A stretch of DNA of 14,325 nt from positions 1 through 14,325 of the forward strand of contig CAVDTK010000056.1 in NCBI GenBank assembly GCA_963611755.1, read 5' to 3'. The notes beneath the pieces were generated by a model that saw only the letters and a list, made by a program, of their open reading frames with translations, did no database searches and was not told the origin of the DNA. The first letter of the stretch is position 1. Each line of letters starts with the position of its first letter. Positions 6,909 through 14,325 of this stretch are shown here, in pieces. The DNA is from Paratractidigestivibacter sp963611755. Its GTDB lineage: Bacteria; Actinomycetota; Coriobacteriia; Coriobacteriales; Atopobiaceae. A program made the translations under genes and the position numbers.

Positions 6909-6992
6909 GGCAAGACGGCCCGTCGCCTTGCCTTTGGGGAGAGAAGCGCCCAATAGGGGGCGCGAGAACCACCGTTTACCTGCGGTTGGTTC
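6909..6992 (+). promoter_or_regulatory. Structured leader with three tandem stem-loops
   Basis: Three hairpins follow one another just before the lipoprotein gene's ribosome binding site. The first is GGCAAG(ACG) with (CGT)..CTTGCC at 6909-6932, with a three-base bulge. The second is GCGCCC with GGGCGC around AATAGG at 6946-6963. The third is GAACCACCG with CGG(T)TGGTTC at 6966-6992, with one bulged base. The Shine-Dalgarno stretch AAAGGGAGAAAGAGGA begins two to three bases later. No match to a named riboswitch class was recognised. Confidence 0.45.
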
Positions 6993-7012
6993 AAAGGGAG
7001 AAAGAGGACAGT

Positions 7013-7498
7013 ATGAAGAAGCAGCTTGTTATCGGCACGGCATTGGCAGTGGCTTTGAGCCTGCCTCTGGTCGCCTGCGGTGGCAGCTCGTCTTCGAGCT
7101 CGAGCAACACCTCCAGCTCGACCACGACTACCACCACGTCCAGCTCGAGCAGCGACTCGAAGTCTTCCGACTTCGACGCCGTCAAGGAGTACGCCGGCCA
7201 GTGGCGCGGCTCCGTCGAGATGACCGGCCAGACCGTCTACGGCACCGCCGGCGGCTTCGAGCAGATGCTCGACGTCAACCTCGAGAGCGACGGCTCCTGC
7301 ACCGTCGTGCCGCTTGAGGCCCACGCCGACCTCTTGAGCGACAAGGGCACCTGGGAGGGCACCGCTGACAAGGTCACCCTGCACCTGTCCTCCGGCGACA
7401 TCGAGCTGACCGTCTCTGGCAAGAACAAGCTCTCCGGCGACGCCAAGGCCTTCACCATCGCCGACTTCGACACCATCGAGTTCGACTTCTACGGCTAA
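7013..7498 (+). CDS. Small secreted lipoprotein of unknown function
   Basis: A 161-residue protein with a Sec lipoprotein signal: MKK, a hydrophobic stretch and the lipobox LVAC, so that C22 becomes the lipid-bearing first residue. Residues about 25-55 are an almost pure Ser/Thr linker. The remaining ~105 residues form a compact beta-rich domain (WRGSVEM, GTWEGTADKVTLHL, IEFDFYG) of a type seen in small lipoproteins of actinobacterial and clostridial gut species. I do not recognise a named family. The ATG at 7013 was preferred over an upstream TTG at 6986 because the signal peptide starts directly there and AGAGGA precedes it. It sits 101 bp upstream of the first GH3 gene on the same strand and may be a surface partner of it; this is inference from position only. 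Confidence 0.88.
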   Translation: MKKQLVIGTALAVALSLPLVACGGSSSSSSSNTSSSTTTTTTSSSSSDSKSSDFDAVKEYAGQWRGSVEMTGQTVYGTAGGFEQMLDVNLESDGSCTVVPLEAHADLLSDKGTWEGTADKVTLHLSSGDIELTVSGKNKLSGDAKAFTIADFDTIEFDFYG

Positions 7499-7539
7499 GC
7501 CGCATAGAGCGTTACCTGGGCTTCATTTGTTTTTGAGTG

Positions 7540-7572
7540 GGAAGGCGGCCGTCGTTTAGGCGGTCGCCTTCC
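7540..7572 (+). other. Stem-loop between lipoprotein and first GH3 gene
   Basis: GGAAGGCGGCCG (7540-7551) pairs with CGGTCGCCTTCC (7561-7572), a 12-bp stem with one G-U pair and a nine-base loop. It is followed by GGGAAGAG rather than a U-tract, so it is not a standard terminator. It could stabilise or process a shared lipoprotein-GH3 transcript, or reduce read-through. Confidence 0.6.
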
Positions 7573-7599
7573 GGGAAGAGCACTCTTTCAAAGGAGAAC

Positions 7600-10050
7600 A
7601 TGATGCAAAACGTTACTCGCCGTGGTTTCATCGCCGGTTCTGCCCTGACCGCGGGCCTTGTGGGCCTCGCGGGCTGCTCCAACTCGAGCAGCACTACGAC
7701 CTCGTCCGATCCTCTCGCCGCGCCTGCCGCCGACAAGTACCCCATCGACCCTGACGGCTCCGACGTCAAGGCCAAGTACGCCAGCGAGGAGGTCCGCGAC
7801 GGCTGGACCCGTTACACCAACGAGGACGGCGGCGCCGTCCTGGGCGTTATGGACACCGCCAAGATCATCCAGGTCGACGGCTACGCCTTCAAGGATTTGA
7901 ACGGCGACGGTAAGCTCGACTTCTATGAGGACTGGCGCCAGCCCATCGCCGACCGCGCCAAGTCCCTGGCAGACTCCATGAGCGCCGAGGATCTGTTCCC
8001 GATCCTGTGGGCGGGCGGCACCCAGTCCAGCTCCACCACCACCGACACCTCGACGATGGACTACATCGAGCAGGGCTCGCGCGCGGGCGTTTCTCGCCTC
8101 CAGTCCTCCCTGAAGTCCTACGCGACCGACATCGACTGGATCAACAAGGTCCAGGAGACCTGCGAGAAGGGCGCCTACGGCGTGCCTTACCTCAACTACT
8201 CCGACCCTTACGTCCTGTTTGGCGTGCCGTCGAGCGTTTCTCTGTCCACCGTCATGGACAAGGACCTCTGGCGCCAGGCCGGCATGTGGCAGGCCCGCGC
8301 GTGGCGCGCGACCGGCGTGCGCTGTGACCTGGGCCCGCAGGTCGACGTCTATTCCAACCCCATCGGCACGCGCCTTTCCGGTAGCGTGTCTGAGGACCCG
8401 GCCGTGAACCGCGACTTCGCGGCAGCCTTCGGCGGCGGCATGCAGTCCACCTGGGGCGACGACGAGGCCACCGACGACAAGGGCTGGGGCGATGAGTCCT
8501 GCGCCGTCATGCTCAAGCACTTCGTGGGCGAGGGCTCCAACGAGGGCGGCCGCGACGACCACTCCGACTCCGGCAAGTGGAACGTCTTCCCCGGCTCCAA
8601 CTTCGACGCGCACCTGGTTCCGTTCCTTGACGGCGGCATGCACCTGGACTCCAAGACCGAGCAGATGGCCGCGGTCATGCCCTGCTACGGCATCGCCTAC
8701 GACCCCAACGACCCCGACGGCCTGGGCGAGCACGTGGGCTCCGCATACTCCACCCACAACATCTCGATCCTTCGCAACGCCGGTTGGGACGGCATGATCT
8801 GCACCGACTGGATGATCCTCGACGGCATCCAGCACGGCATGAAGGACAAGACCGTGCCCGAGCGCTATGCCAAGCTCATGAACAACACCATCTCCCAGCA
8901 CGGCGGCTCCTTCCAGCCCGACGTGGCCAAGGAGGCCTACGACCTCATGGTCAAGGCCGACGGCGAGGAGAAGGCCCTGGGGACCCTGCGCGACAACGCC
9001 CGCCGCATCTTCGAGCTCATGCTTAAGGTCCAGCTTTTCGAGCAGCCCTACTCCGAGCGCGCCGTGGCCAAGGAGATCCTGGAGAGCAAGAAGGCCGCCC
9101 AGTTTGGCGCCGACATCTCCGACAAGTGCATCGTCATGCTCAAGAACGACGGCGTGATCTCCAAGGACTTCATGAAGGACAAGCCCAAGGTCTACATCCC
9201 GCAGAAGTTCACCGCCGCCTCGACCAGCCTCTTCGGCGGCGAGACCCCGGCCGCCATCGCCCCGGTCTTTGGCGCAGATCTTGAGAACGAGTACTGGGAG
9301 GTCGTGACCGACCACGTGGCCGCCTCCGATGCCCCGCAGGAAAGCAACCTCACCCGCCTGACGGCCGAGGAGCTGGCTGACGTCAAGTACGCCATCATCA
9401 AGGTCAACAACCCCGCCGACGCCTACCAGGGCGTCCAGGGCGGCCCCAGCTTCATGACGGTCATCATGGGCACCGAGCCCGAGCCCGGCCCCTACTGGAA
9501 GCCCATCTCGCTGCAGTACCGCCCGTTCACCGCCGACGGCGACTACGTGCGCAAGGAGTCGCTGAACCCGGCCGACGAGTACGGCGAGTACATCAACCGC
9601 TCCGTCTACGGCGCCTCCACCTACGCCACCAACGAGAGCGACCTCGACCTGGTGCTGGACGTCAAGTCCAAGCTCCCGGCCGACGCCAAGCTCATCCTTC
9701 TGGTGGACGCCGACCGTCCCATGTGCTTCGGCGAGATCGAGCCGTCCTGCGACGCGATCCTCTTCGCGTTCAACGGCGTCTCTGAGGAGGCTTACGCCCG
9801 CGTTGCCTCCGGCACCGTCGAGCCCTCCGGCGTCCTGTCTCACCAGATGCCCAAGGACATGCAGACCGTCTTCGAGCAGAAGGAGGACGTGCCGCGCGAC
9901 ATGGACTGCTACACCGACGCCACCGGCAACACCTACGACTTCTGCTTCGGCCTCAACTGGTCCGGCGCGATCGACGACGAGCGCGTCAAGACCTATAAGG
10001 TCTCGCCTATGACCAAGCCCGAGAAGGAAGAGGTCAAGGCCGACGCGTAA
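7600..10050 (+). CDS. Tat-exported lipoprotein glycoside hydrolase, family 3 (conventional domain order)
   Basis: An 816-residue secreted enzyme. The N-terminus VTRRGFIAGSALTAGLVGLAGC combines a twin-arginine motif (R7-R8) with a lipobox ending at C26, so the folded protein is exported by Tat and anchored by lipid. An EF-hand-like calcium loop DLNGDGKLDFYE (99-110) precedes the barrel. The GH3 (beta/alpha)8 domain spans about 115-480, with KHF (K306-H307) in LKHFVGEG and the probable nucleophile D403 in MICTDWMILDG. The alpha/beta sandwich domain starts near DKCIVMLKNDG (508-518) and runs to about 790. GH3 enzymes release beta-linked sugars such as glucose or xylose from the non-reducing end; the substrate cannot be predicted here. 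The ATG at 7600 follows AAAGGAG; an upstream GTG at 7537 would place a stem-loop inside the gene. A terminator separates it from the second GH3 gene. Confidence 0.92.
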   Translation: MMQNVTRRGFIAGSALTAGLVGLAGCSNSSSTTTSSDPLAAPAADKYPIDPDGSDVKAKYASEEVRDGWTRYTNEDGGAVLGVMDTAKIIQVDGYAFKDLNGDGKLDFYEDWRQPIADRAKSLADSMSAEDLFPILWAGGTQSSSTTTDTSTMDYIEQGSRAGVSRLQSSLKSYATDIDWINKVQETCEKGAYGVPYLNYSDPYVLFGVPSSVSLSTVMDKDLWRQAGMWQARAWRATGVRCDLGPQVDVYSNPIGTRLSGSVSEDPAVNRDFAAAFGGGMQSTWGDDEATDDKGWGDESCAVMLKHFVGEGSNEGGRDDHSDSGKWNVFPGSNFDAHLVPFLDGGMHLDSKTEQMAAVMPCYGIAYDPNDPDGLGEHVGSAYSTHNISILRNAGWDGMICTDWMILDGIQHGMKDKTVPERYAKLMNNTISQHGGSFQPDVAKEAYDLMVKADGEEKALGTLRDNARRIFELMLKVQLFEQPYSERAVAKEILESKKAAQFGADISDKCIVMLKNDGVISKDFMKDKPKVYIPQKFTAASTSLFGGETPAAIAPVFGADLENEYWEVVTDHVAASDAPQESNLTRLTAEELADVKYAIIKVNNPADAYQGVQGGPSFMTVIMGTEPEPGPYWKPISLQYRPFTADGDYVRKESLNPADEYGEYINRSVYGASTYATNESDLDLVLDVKSKLPADAKLILLVDADRPMCFGEIEPSCDAILFAFNGVSEEAYARVASGTVEPSGVLSHQMPKDMQTVFEQKEDVPRDMDCYTDATGNTYDFCFGLNWSGAIDDERVKTYKVSPMTKPEKEEVKADA

Positions 10051-10069
10051 AGGCGTCCGCAAGTCAACC

Positions 10070-10119
10070 AGCCGGTCCGTCTCTCACCTCCTGCAGGGGC
10101 GGACCGGCTCTTTAGTTTT
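10070..10119 (+). terminator. Intrinsic terminator after first GH3 gene
   Basis: AGCCGGTCCG (10070-10079) and its exact complement CGGACCGGCT (10100-10109) form a ten-base stem around a 20-base loop. The tail CTTTAGTTTT follows at once. It lies 20 bp after the first GH3 stop and before the second GH3 gene's ribosome binding site, so the second gene probably has lower or separate expression. Confidence 0.82.
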
Positions 10120-10151
10120 GCCACTTTGCACAAAGCACGAAAGGAAACACC

Positions 10152-13103
10152 ATGGCTGAGAAGAAGCCGAAGAAGCTCGTCACACGCCGTAAGTTCGTTG
10201 CCAACACCGCCGTCTCCGCGGGCCTTCTGGGCGTCACCGTGGCGGCCAACGTGGGCACCAACATGTTCCGCTCGCTGCTCGACCACTACCTGGGCGGCCG
10301 CCCCTCCACGGTCGAGCACGTCGCCGGCTCCGAGAACTGGGACACCAACTACTACGACGAACAGTTCCGCGGCCGCTCGCAGGCCACGCAGGAGGCCAAC
10401 AAGCTCGTCACCGAGATCCTGGGCGAGGGCGCGGTCCTGCTCAAGAACGACGGCACCCTGCCTTTGGCCGCCGGCTCCGAGATCAGCCTTCTGGGCCGCT
10501 ACGCCGCCGACCCCATCTACGGCGGCGCGGGTTCCGGCACCGTCGACTCCAGCTCGTGCGTGAACTTCCATGACGGCATCGCCGCCTCCGGCCTCAACAT
10601 CAACGAGACCGCCTACCAGTTCATCGCCGGCGCCTACAGCAACTACCCCAAGGCCGACATCACGATGGACAACCCCTCCACCGCCTGCTACTACATCGGC
10701 GAGATCCCTTGGAGCGCCTACTCCTCCGAGGCCCAGGCATCCATCGCCGGCACGACGGCCGTCGTGGTCATCGGCCGCGGCGGCGGCGAGGGCGGCGACC
10801 TGTCGCGCGACCTTCTCAGCGACCTTGCCTCCGGCGTTTCCAAGACCTTCACCGAGAACGACGAGACGGCCAACTACGTCGAGGGCCAGCACGAGCTTGA
10901 GCTGACCGTCGAGGAGAAGAGCCTGCTCGCGGCCGCCAAGGCCAGCTGCAGCAAGGTGGTCGTGCTGGTGAACGCCTCCACGCCGCTTGAGATGGGTCCC
11001 TTGATGGAGGGCGAGTACGCCGCCGACGCGATCCTGTGCGTGGGCTCGCTGGGCGCCACCGGCGCCACCGCCGTGGGCCAGCTGCTGACCGGCGAGGTCA
11101 ACCCCTCCGGCCGCACGACCGACATCTGGCCTGCCGACTTCACCGCCGACCCGACCTTCGGCAACTTTGGCGGCAAGCACTACACCGACGTCTCGGACTA
11201 CTACACCAAGAACTCTACCTCCACCGCCTCTGACGGCACCGCCTACTTTGTCGAGTACAAAGAGGGCATCTACATGGGCTATCGCTACTACGAGACCGCG
11301 GCCGTCGAGGCCGCCAACGGTAACTACGCCGGCTTCGACTACGACAAGGCCGTCGTGTTCCCGTTTGGCTATGGCCTGTCGTACACCACCTTCAGCCAGA
11401 CGCTCGACTCCGCGAGCGCCTCGGGCGACAAGGTGAGCGCCAAGGTTACCGTCACCAACACCGGCGACGTGGCCGGTAAGGACGTCGTTGAGCTCTACTA
11501 CACCGCCCCCTACACCAAGGGGGGCATCGAGAAGTCCGCGGTCGTTCTCGGCGCCTTTGCCAAGACCGATTCGCTGGAGCCCGGCAAGTCCCAGACCCTC
11601 GAGCTCGAGTTCCCCGTGCGCCAGATGGCCTCTTGGAGCTCCGACAAGGGCGCCTACGTGCTTGACGAGGGCGAGTACACCGTGAGCCTGCGCACCGACT
11701 CGCACACCGTGGTCGACTCCGCGTCCTTCTCGCTTTCCGCCAAGACCTACGACACCGACGATGCCACCGGGACCAAGCTCGAGAACCAGTTCGCCGACCT
11801 CACCGAGTACATGGAGAAGAACTGCGATCCCTTCTCGCGCGCCGACTTCAAGGGCAGCTTCCCCGAGGCCGCCAAGGACAAGGACGCGTCCTCCTGCGGC
11901 ATCGAGTTCAAGGAGTACGACTGGAAGGAGCACGAGGACTCCTCGGCCTCTATGCCCACGACCGGCGCGGCCAACGGCCTGTCCCTCATCGACCTTCGCG
12001 GCGCCGACTACGACGACGAGAAGTGGGACACCCTGCTTGACCAGCTGACCGTTGACGAGATGACCGCGATGCTCAACGACGACGCGTACAACACGCCCGC
12101 CGTCGAGTCCATCAGCAAGCCCGAGACCGCCGAGCCCGACGGCCCGGCCGGCTTCACCTCGCTCACCGGCCCCACCGGCAACTGCGCGTACTGCTCCGAG
12201 TTCATCATGGCCCAGACCTGGAACACCGAGCTCATGGAGCGCATGGGCCAGATGGTCGGCCAGGAGGCGCTGGCGTCCGGCTACAACGGCTGGTACGCGC
12301 CTGCGTTCAACACGCACCGCAGCCCGTTTGCAGGCCGTAACTTCGAGTACTACTCCGAGGACCCGGTGCTGGGCGGCAAGATCGGCGCGGCCGTGGTTTC
12401 CGGCGCGGCTTCCAACGGTTGCTACGCCATGATCAAGCACTTTGCCCTGAACGACCAGGAGTCCTACCGCGTCCAGCACGTAGCCACCTGGGCGACCGAG
12501 CAGACCGCGCGCGAGATCTACCTGCGCCAGTTCGAGATCCCGGTCAAGGAGGCCACCTGCGAGATGAAGTACATCTCCGATGACCAGGGCACGCTTTCCA
12601 CCAAGACCATGCCCGGCTGCACCGGCGTCATGAGCTCGTTCAACTATGTGGGCACCGAGTGGGCCGGCGGCCGCAAGAGCCTGTGCACCAACGTCCTGCG
12701 CAACGAGTGGGGCTTCAAGGGCTGCGTCATCACCGACTTCAACCTCTACGGCTACATGGACAAGAACGCCGCGCTGGCCGGCGGCACCGACCTGGAGCTC
12801 ACCTACTCCGCGATGACCGGCGGCTACCAGGGCACCGGCTCGGCGACCGTCGTGTCCCAGCTGCGCGAGGCGAGCCACCACGTGCTCTTCACCGTGGCCA
12901 ACTCCAACGCGATGCAGGGTATGGCTCCCGGCTCCAAGGTCACCTACGGAACCGCCACCTGGCAGATGGGCGTCTGGGGCGGCAGCGCCGCGCTCGTCGC
13001 GCTGGCCGGCTTCTTTGGCTACCGCGCCTACAGCGCACGCCGCGCGCTCAACGAGCAGAAGGCCGAGGCGGCAGACGGCGATAAGGACAAGGCTGCCAAG
13101 TAA
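10152..13103 (+). CDS. Membrane-anchored glycoside hydrolase, family 3, with swapped domain order
   Basis: A 983-residue GH3 enzyme whose halves are in reverse order. The N-terminus has TRRKFVANTAVSAGLLGVTVA (11-31), a Tat-like signal or anchor. The GH3 alpha/beta sandwich domain comes first: EGAVLLKNDGTLPL (92-105), GGAGSG (124-129), NPSGRT (317-322), FPFGYGLSYT (403-412). A fibronectin III-like domain follows (about 415-525; VTVTNTGDVAGKDVVELYY). The (beta/alpha)8 domain is last: DGPAG (663-667), GRNFEYYSEDP (728-738), IKHFALND (761-768) and nucleophile D862 in CVITDFNLYGYM. A hydrophobic helix (about 938-958) followed by basic residues ends the protein, so it is probably held outside the cell by its C-terminus. 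This order is known from Ruminococcus albus and Butyrivibrio beta-glucosidases. The start follows AAGGAA by five bases. The substrate is unknown; a beta-glucosidase is most likely. Confidence 0.93.
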   Translation: MAEKKPKKLVTRRKFVANTAVSAGLLGVTVAANVGTNMFRSLLDHYLGGRPSTVEHVAGSENWDTNYYDEQFRGRSQATQEANKLVTEILGEGAVLLKNDGTLPLAAGSEISLLGRYAADPIYGGAGSGTVDSSSCVNFHDGIAASGLNINETAYQFIAGAYSNYPKADITMDNPSTACYYIGEIPWSAYSSEAQASIAGTTAVVVIGRGGGEGGDLSRDLLSDLASGVSKTFTENDETANYVEGQHELELTVEEKSLLAAAKASCSKVVVLVNASTPLEMGPLMEGEYAADAILCVGSLGATGATAVGQLLTGEVNPSGRTTDIWPADFTADPTFGNFGGKHYTDVSDYYTKNSTSTASDGTAYFVEYKEGIYMGYRYYETAAVEAANGNYAGFDYDKAVVFPFGYGLSYTTFSQTLDSASASGDKVSAKVTVTNTGDVAGKDVVELYYTAPYTKGGIEKSAVVLGAFAKTDSLEPGKSQTLELEFPVRQMASWSSDKGAYVLDEGEYTVSLRTDSHTVVDSASFSLSAKTYDTDDATGTKLENQFADLTEYMEKNCDPFSRADFKGSFPEAAKDKDASSCGIEFKEYDWKEHEDSSASMPTTGAANGLSLIDLRGADYDDEKWDTLLDQLTVDEMTAMLNDDAYNTPAVESISKPETAEPDGPAGFTSLTGPTGNCAYCSEFIMAQTWNTELMERMGQMVGQEALASGYNGWYAPAFNTHRSPFAGRNFEYYSEDPVLGGKIGAAVVSGAASNGCYAMIKHFALNDQESYRVQHVATWATEQTAREIYLRQFEIPVKEATCEMKYISDDQGTLSTKTMPGCTGVMSSFNYVGTEWAGGRKSLCTNVLRNEWGFKGCVITDFNLYGYMDKNAALAGGTDLELTYSAMTGGYQGTGSATVVSQLREASHHVLFTVANSNAMQGMAPGSKVTYGTATWQMGVWGGSAALVALAGFFGYRAYSARRALNEQKAEAADGDKDKAAK

Positions 13104-13294
13104 GTTGTAGTCCTTGGGCGGGCGCGCCGAGCGCCGGCCCTGACTTTCTCCCCTAGGGCGGGCGATGGGCATCGGGCCCGTCGCCCGTTCTGTTGTGTGG
13201 GCGGGCGGCGGGGTGCGGTGCGGAAGGGCTTCTCGCCGTCTGGGCGCGGCGGTAGAATGGGGGAGTCGAAAAAAGCCAGGATAAAGGGGTTGCG
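13104..13294 (+). other. Spacer between second GH3 and thioesterase genes
   Basis: This 191-bp spacer is very GC-rich. It carries a terminator (13159-13198) and the thioesterase ribosome binding site (AAAGGGG, 13283-13289). No other gene or repeat was recognised. Confidence 0.6.
13159..13198 (+). terminator. Intrinsic terminator after second GH3 gene
   Basis: CGGGCGATGGGC (13159-13170) pairs with GCCCGTCGCCCG (13176-13187), a 12-bp stem with one G-U pair and a five-base loop. It is followed by the U-rich TTCTGTTGTGT. It ends the GH3 transcript 55 bp after its stop codon. Confidence 0.78.
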
Positions 13295-13699
13295 ATGGAC
13301 AAGGACGCCACGCTCGAGGACGTGCAGAGGCATTTTGCCAAGGATCACTTTGCGACCGGCGCCCTGGGCGCGCGGGTGGTCGAGGTCTCGCGCGGGCACG
13401 CGGTCTGCGAGTTCGACATCGGGCCGCAGCATTTGAACGAGAAGGGCGGCGTCATGGGCGGGGCGATCTTTACCCTGGCTGACCTGGCCGTCGTTGCGGC
13501 GTCCGCGATCGGCGGGCCGGAATCGGTGTCGGTCAACTTCGACATCGAGTTCATGAGCGCGGCCAAGGGGACCAAGCTCATCGCCACGGCCGACGCGGAC
13601 AAGGAAGGCCGGCGCCTGGGCTTTTATCGGTGCCTGGTCGAGGACGACCTAAAGACCCCGGTAGCCCGCGTGACCGGCACGATCATGCATTTGGGGTAG
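13295..13699 (+). CDS. PaaI-type hotdog-fold thioesterase
   Basis: A 134-residue cytoplasmic protein of the single-hotdog acyl-CoA thioesterase group. The central helix motif HLNEKGGVMGGAIFTLADLA (residues about 47-66) is the family signature: N48 and the GG..FTLAD stretch correspond to the active-site region of PaaI/YbgC-type enzymes. The later strands (SVNFDIEFMSAAKGTKLIATADADKEGRR) also fit. Members hydrolyse acyl- or aryl-CoA esters, usually as tetramers; the substrate is not predictable. The start follows AAAGGGG by five bases. It is followed after 12 bp by the DUF1835-like gene, with which it probably forms a small operon. Confidence 0.9.
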   Translation: MDKDATLEDVQRHFAKDHFATGALGARVVEVSRGHAVCEFDIGPQHLNEKGGVMGGAIFTLADLAVVAASAIGGPESVSVNFDIEFMSAAKGTKLIATADADKEGRRLGFYRCLVEDDLKTPVARVTGTIMHLG

Positions 13700-13711
13700 T
13701 TGGTGGCACCC

Positions 13712-14325
13712 ATGGACCTTTGCTTTAACGAGGCCTTTGCCGACTTGCCTGGCGTGATCGCGCGGGATATGCCCTCTGAAGGGATGAGGGTATTTCCTGA
13801 CGTGTTGAATGTGGGCAGTATCGCGGACATGGATCCGGCGAGCAGGCTCAGGGAGCTGATACGCCACGGCATAAAACCTCAAAGCAATTTCGTCGAGCAG
13901 TGCAAGGCCGTGGTGGAAGGCCTGTCGTCTACGGATCGCCTAAGGATCTGGGTTGACGCCCCTTATCAGCTGCTGCCGGAGGTTCTCTACGCGGCAAGTT
14001 GCGTTAAGCCCGAGGCAAAGGTGACGGTCTGTGAGCTGGGGCCTGGCGATACGAATAAAAGTATCAACCAAATCGTATCGAATGCCTTTGAATCTGAGAT
14101 CTGCATTGATCAGGGGCATTGCGCCGAGAAATGGCGCCAGCTTGTCGAGGAGAACACACCTCTGCGCGTGGCCGAAAACGGCCGATTGGTGAGCGTTGGC
14201 GAGGACTACTTCGACGCGACCCTGATAAAGGCCTATGAAGATGAATCGGCCATCTCGGTTAAAGAGGCGGCTGGCAAGGTCTTCTATTCCTATGTTCGAA
14301 CGACCGGCGTCAGTTTCCCGGATGA
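13712..14325 (+). CDS. DUF1835/DUF3658-like protein, 3' end cut by window
   Basis: An open frame of 204 codons runs off the window with no stop. The N-terminal part resembles DUF1835: it opens MDLCFNEAFA, then has VFPDVLNVGSI (about 30-40) and RIWVDAPYQLLPEVLYAA (about 74-91). The later part LRVAENGRLVSVGEDYFDATLI (about 150-172) matches the wording of the DUF3658 region that normally follows it. The function of this family is not known. The ATG at 13712 gives the family's usual beginning, with GGTGG five bases upstream. An in-frame GTG at 13703, seven bases after GGGG, is a possible alternative. It lies 12 bp behind the thioesterase gene. Its codon use is visibly less GC-biased than that of the glycosidase genes, with many T- and A-ending codons, which may mean low expression or later acquisition. 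Confidence 0.72.
   Translation, partial: MDLCFNEAFADLPGVIARDMPSEGMRVFPDVLNVGSIADMDPASRLRELIRHGIKPQSNFVEQCKAVVEGLSSTDRLRIWVDAPYQLLPEVLYAASCVKPEAKVTVCELGPGDTNKSINQIVSNAFESEICIDQGHCAEKWRQLVEENTPLRVAENGRLVSVGEDYFDATLIKAYEDESAISVKEAAGKVFYSYVRTTGVSFPD

Larger units (their letters stand above)
6651..7012. other. Divergent intergenic region between regulator and lipoprotein gene
   Basis: No gene is credible in these 362 bases. The left half holds the regulator's ribosome binding site and four CGTGTC motifs in opposing pairs (6697-6766). A TACATT at 6886-6891 could be a -10 for rightward transcription, but no matching -35 was found. The right part holds three consecutive stem-loops (6909-6992) and then the ribosome binding site of the lipoprotein gene. 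Clean LytTR-type direct repeats were not found. Confidence 0.7.

Noticed and set aside
6966..6992. LytTR binding direct repeats around the GTT-containing motifs
   Set aside because: The two GTT motifs do not match the consensus at flanking positions and are not about 21 bp apart; they are better explained as arms of a hairpin.
6986..7012. TTG start for the lipoprotein at 6986
   Set aside because: It lies inside a stem-loop, and the signal peptide begins naturally at the ATG at 7013 behind AGAGGA.
7588..13172. Minus-strand open frames of 824 and 1059 codons opposite the GH3 genes
   Set aside because: Both mirror strongly supported GH3 enzymes; their composition (Val, Gly, Leu, His, Ala) is that of antisense GC-rich codons.

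Overview
This window is high-GC bacterial DNA with dense, short-spaced genes. The gene mix suggests a gut Coriobacteriia relative (Collinsella/Olsenella-like). It combines an EngB/YsxC GTPase, an Agr-type GHKL kinase with a LytTR regulator, a hybrid kinase with a Cys-rich PAS domain, and Tat-type signals on glycosidases. This placement is inferred from family content and composition; there is no marker RNA in the window.

Left part (1-1321, + strand). The 3' end of a polar amino-acid ABC transporter ATPase is followed by about 350 bp without a gene, which holds the most unusual DNA here. First comes a 228-bp element (196-423) with six copies of a ~26-bp repeat, three in each orientation, at an exact 42-bp period and perfectly symmetric about position 309.5. 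Two tandem short hairpin repeats follow (435-497). A Cof-type HAD phosphatase gene comes next.

Middle (1369-6650, - strand). Read in the direction of transcription, this is a LytTR response regulator overlapping an AgrC-like GHKL kinase, then ysxC/engB (with a probable extended -10 promoter of its own), then a large PAS-PAS-PAS hybrid histidine kinase 44 bp behind ysxC.

Right part (7013-13699, + strand). A 362-bp divergent spacer holds CGTGTCG motifs and three consecutive stem-loops. They precede a small Ser/Thr-rich lipoprotein gene, then two large family 3 glycoside hydrolases. The first has the usual domain order and a Tat lipoprotein signal. The second has the two GH3 halves in swapped order, a Tat-like N-terminus and a C-terminal membrane helix. 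Stem-loops or terminators lie between these genes. A PaaI-type hotdog thioesterase and a DUF1835/DUF3658 protein cut by the window end close the region.

How the genes fit together: the two GH3 enzymes and the lipoprotein form a cell-surface glycoside-processing cluster. The divergent two-component pair next to it is a plausible, unproven regulator. The other genes look like housekeeping or unrelated neighbours.
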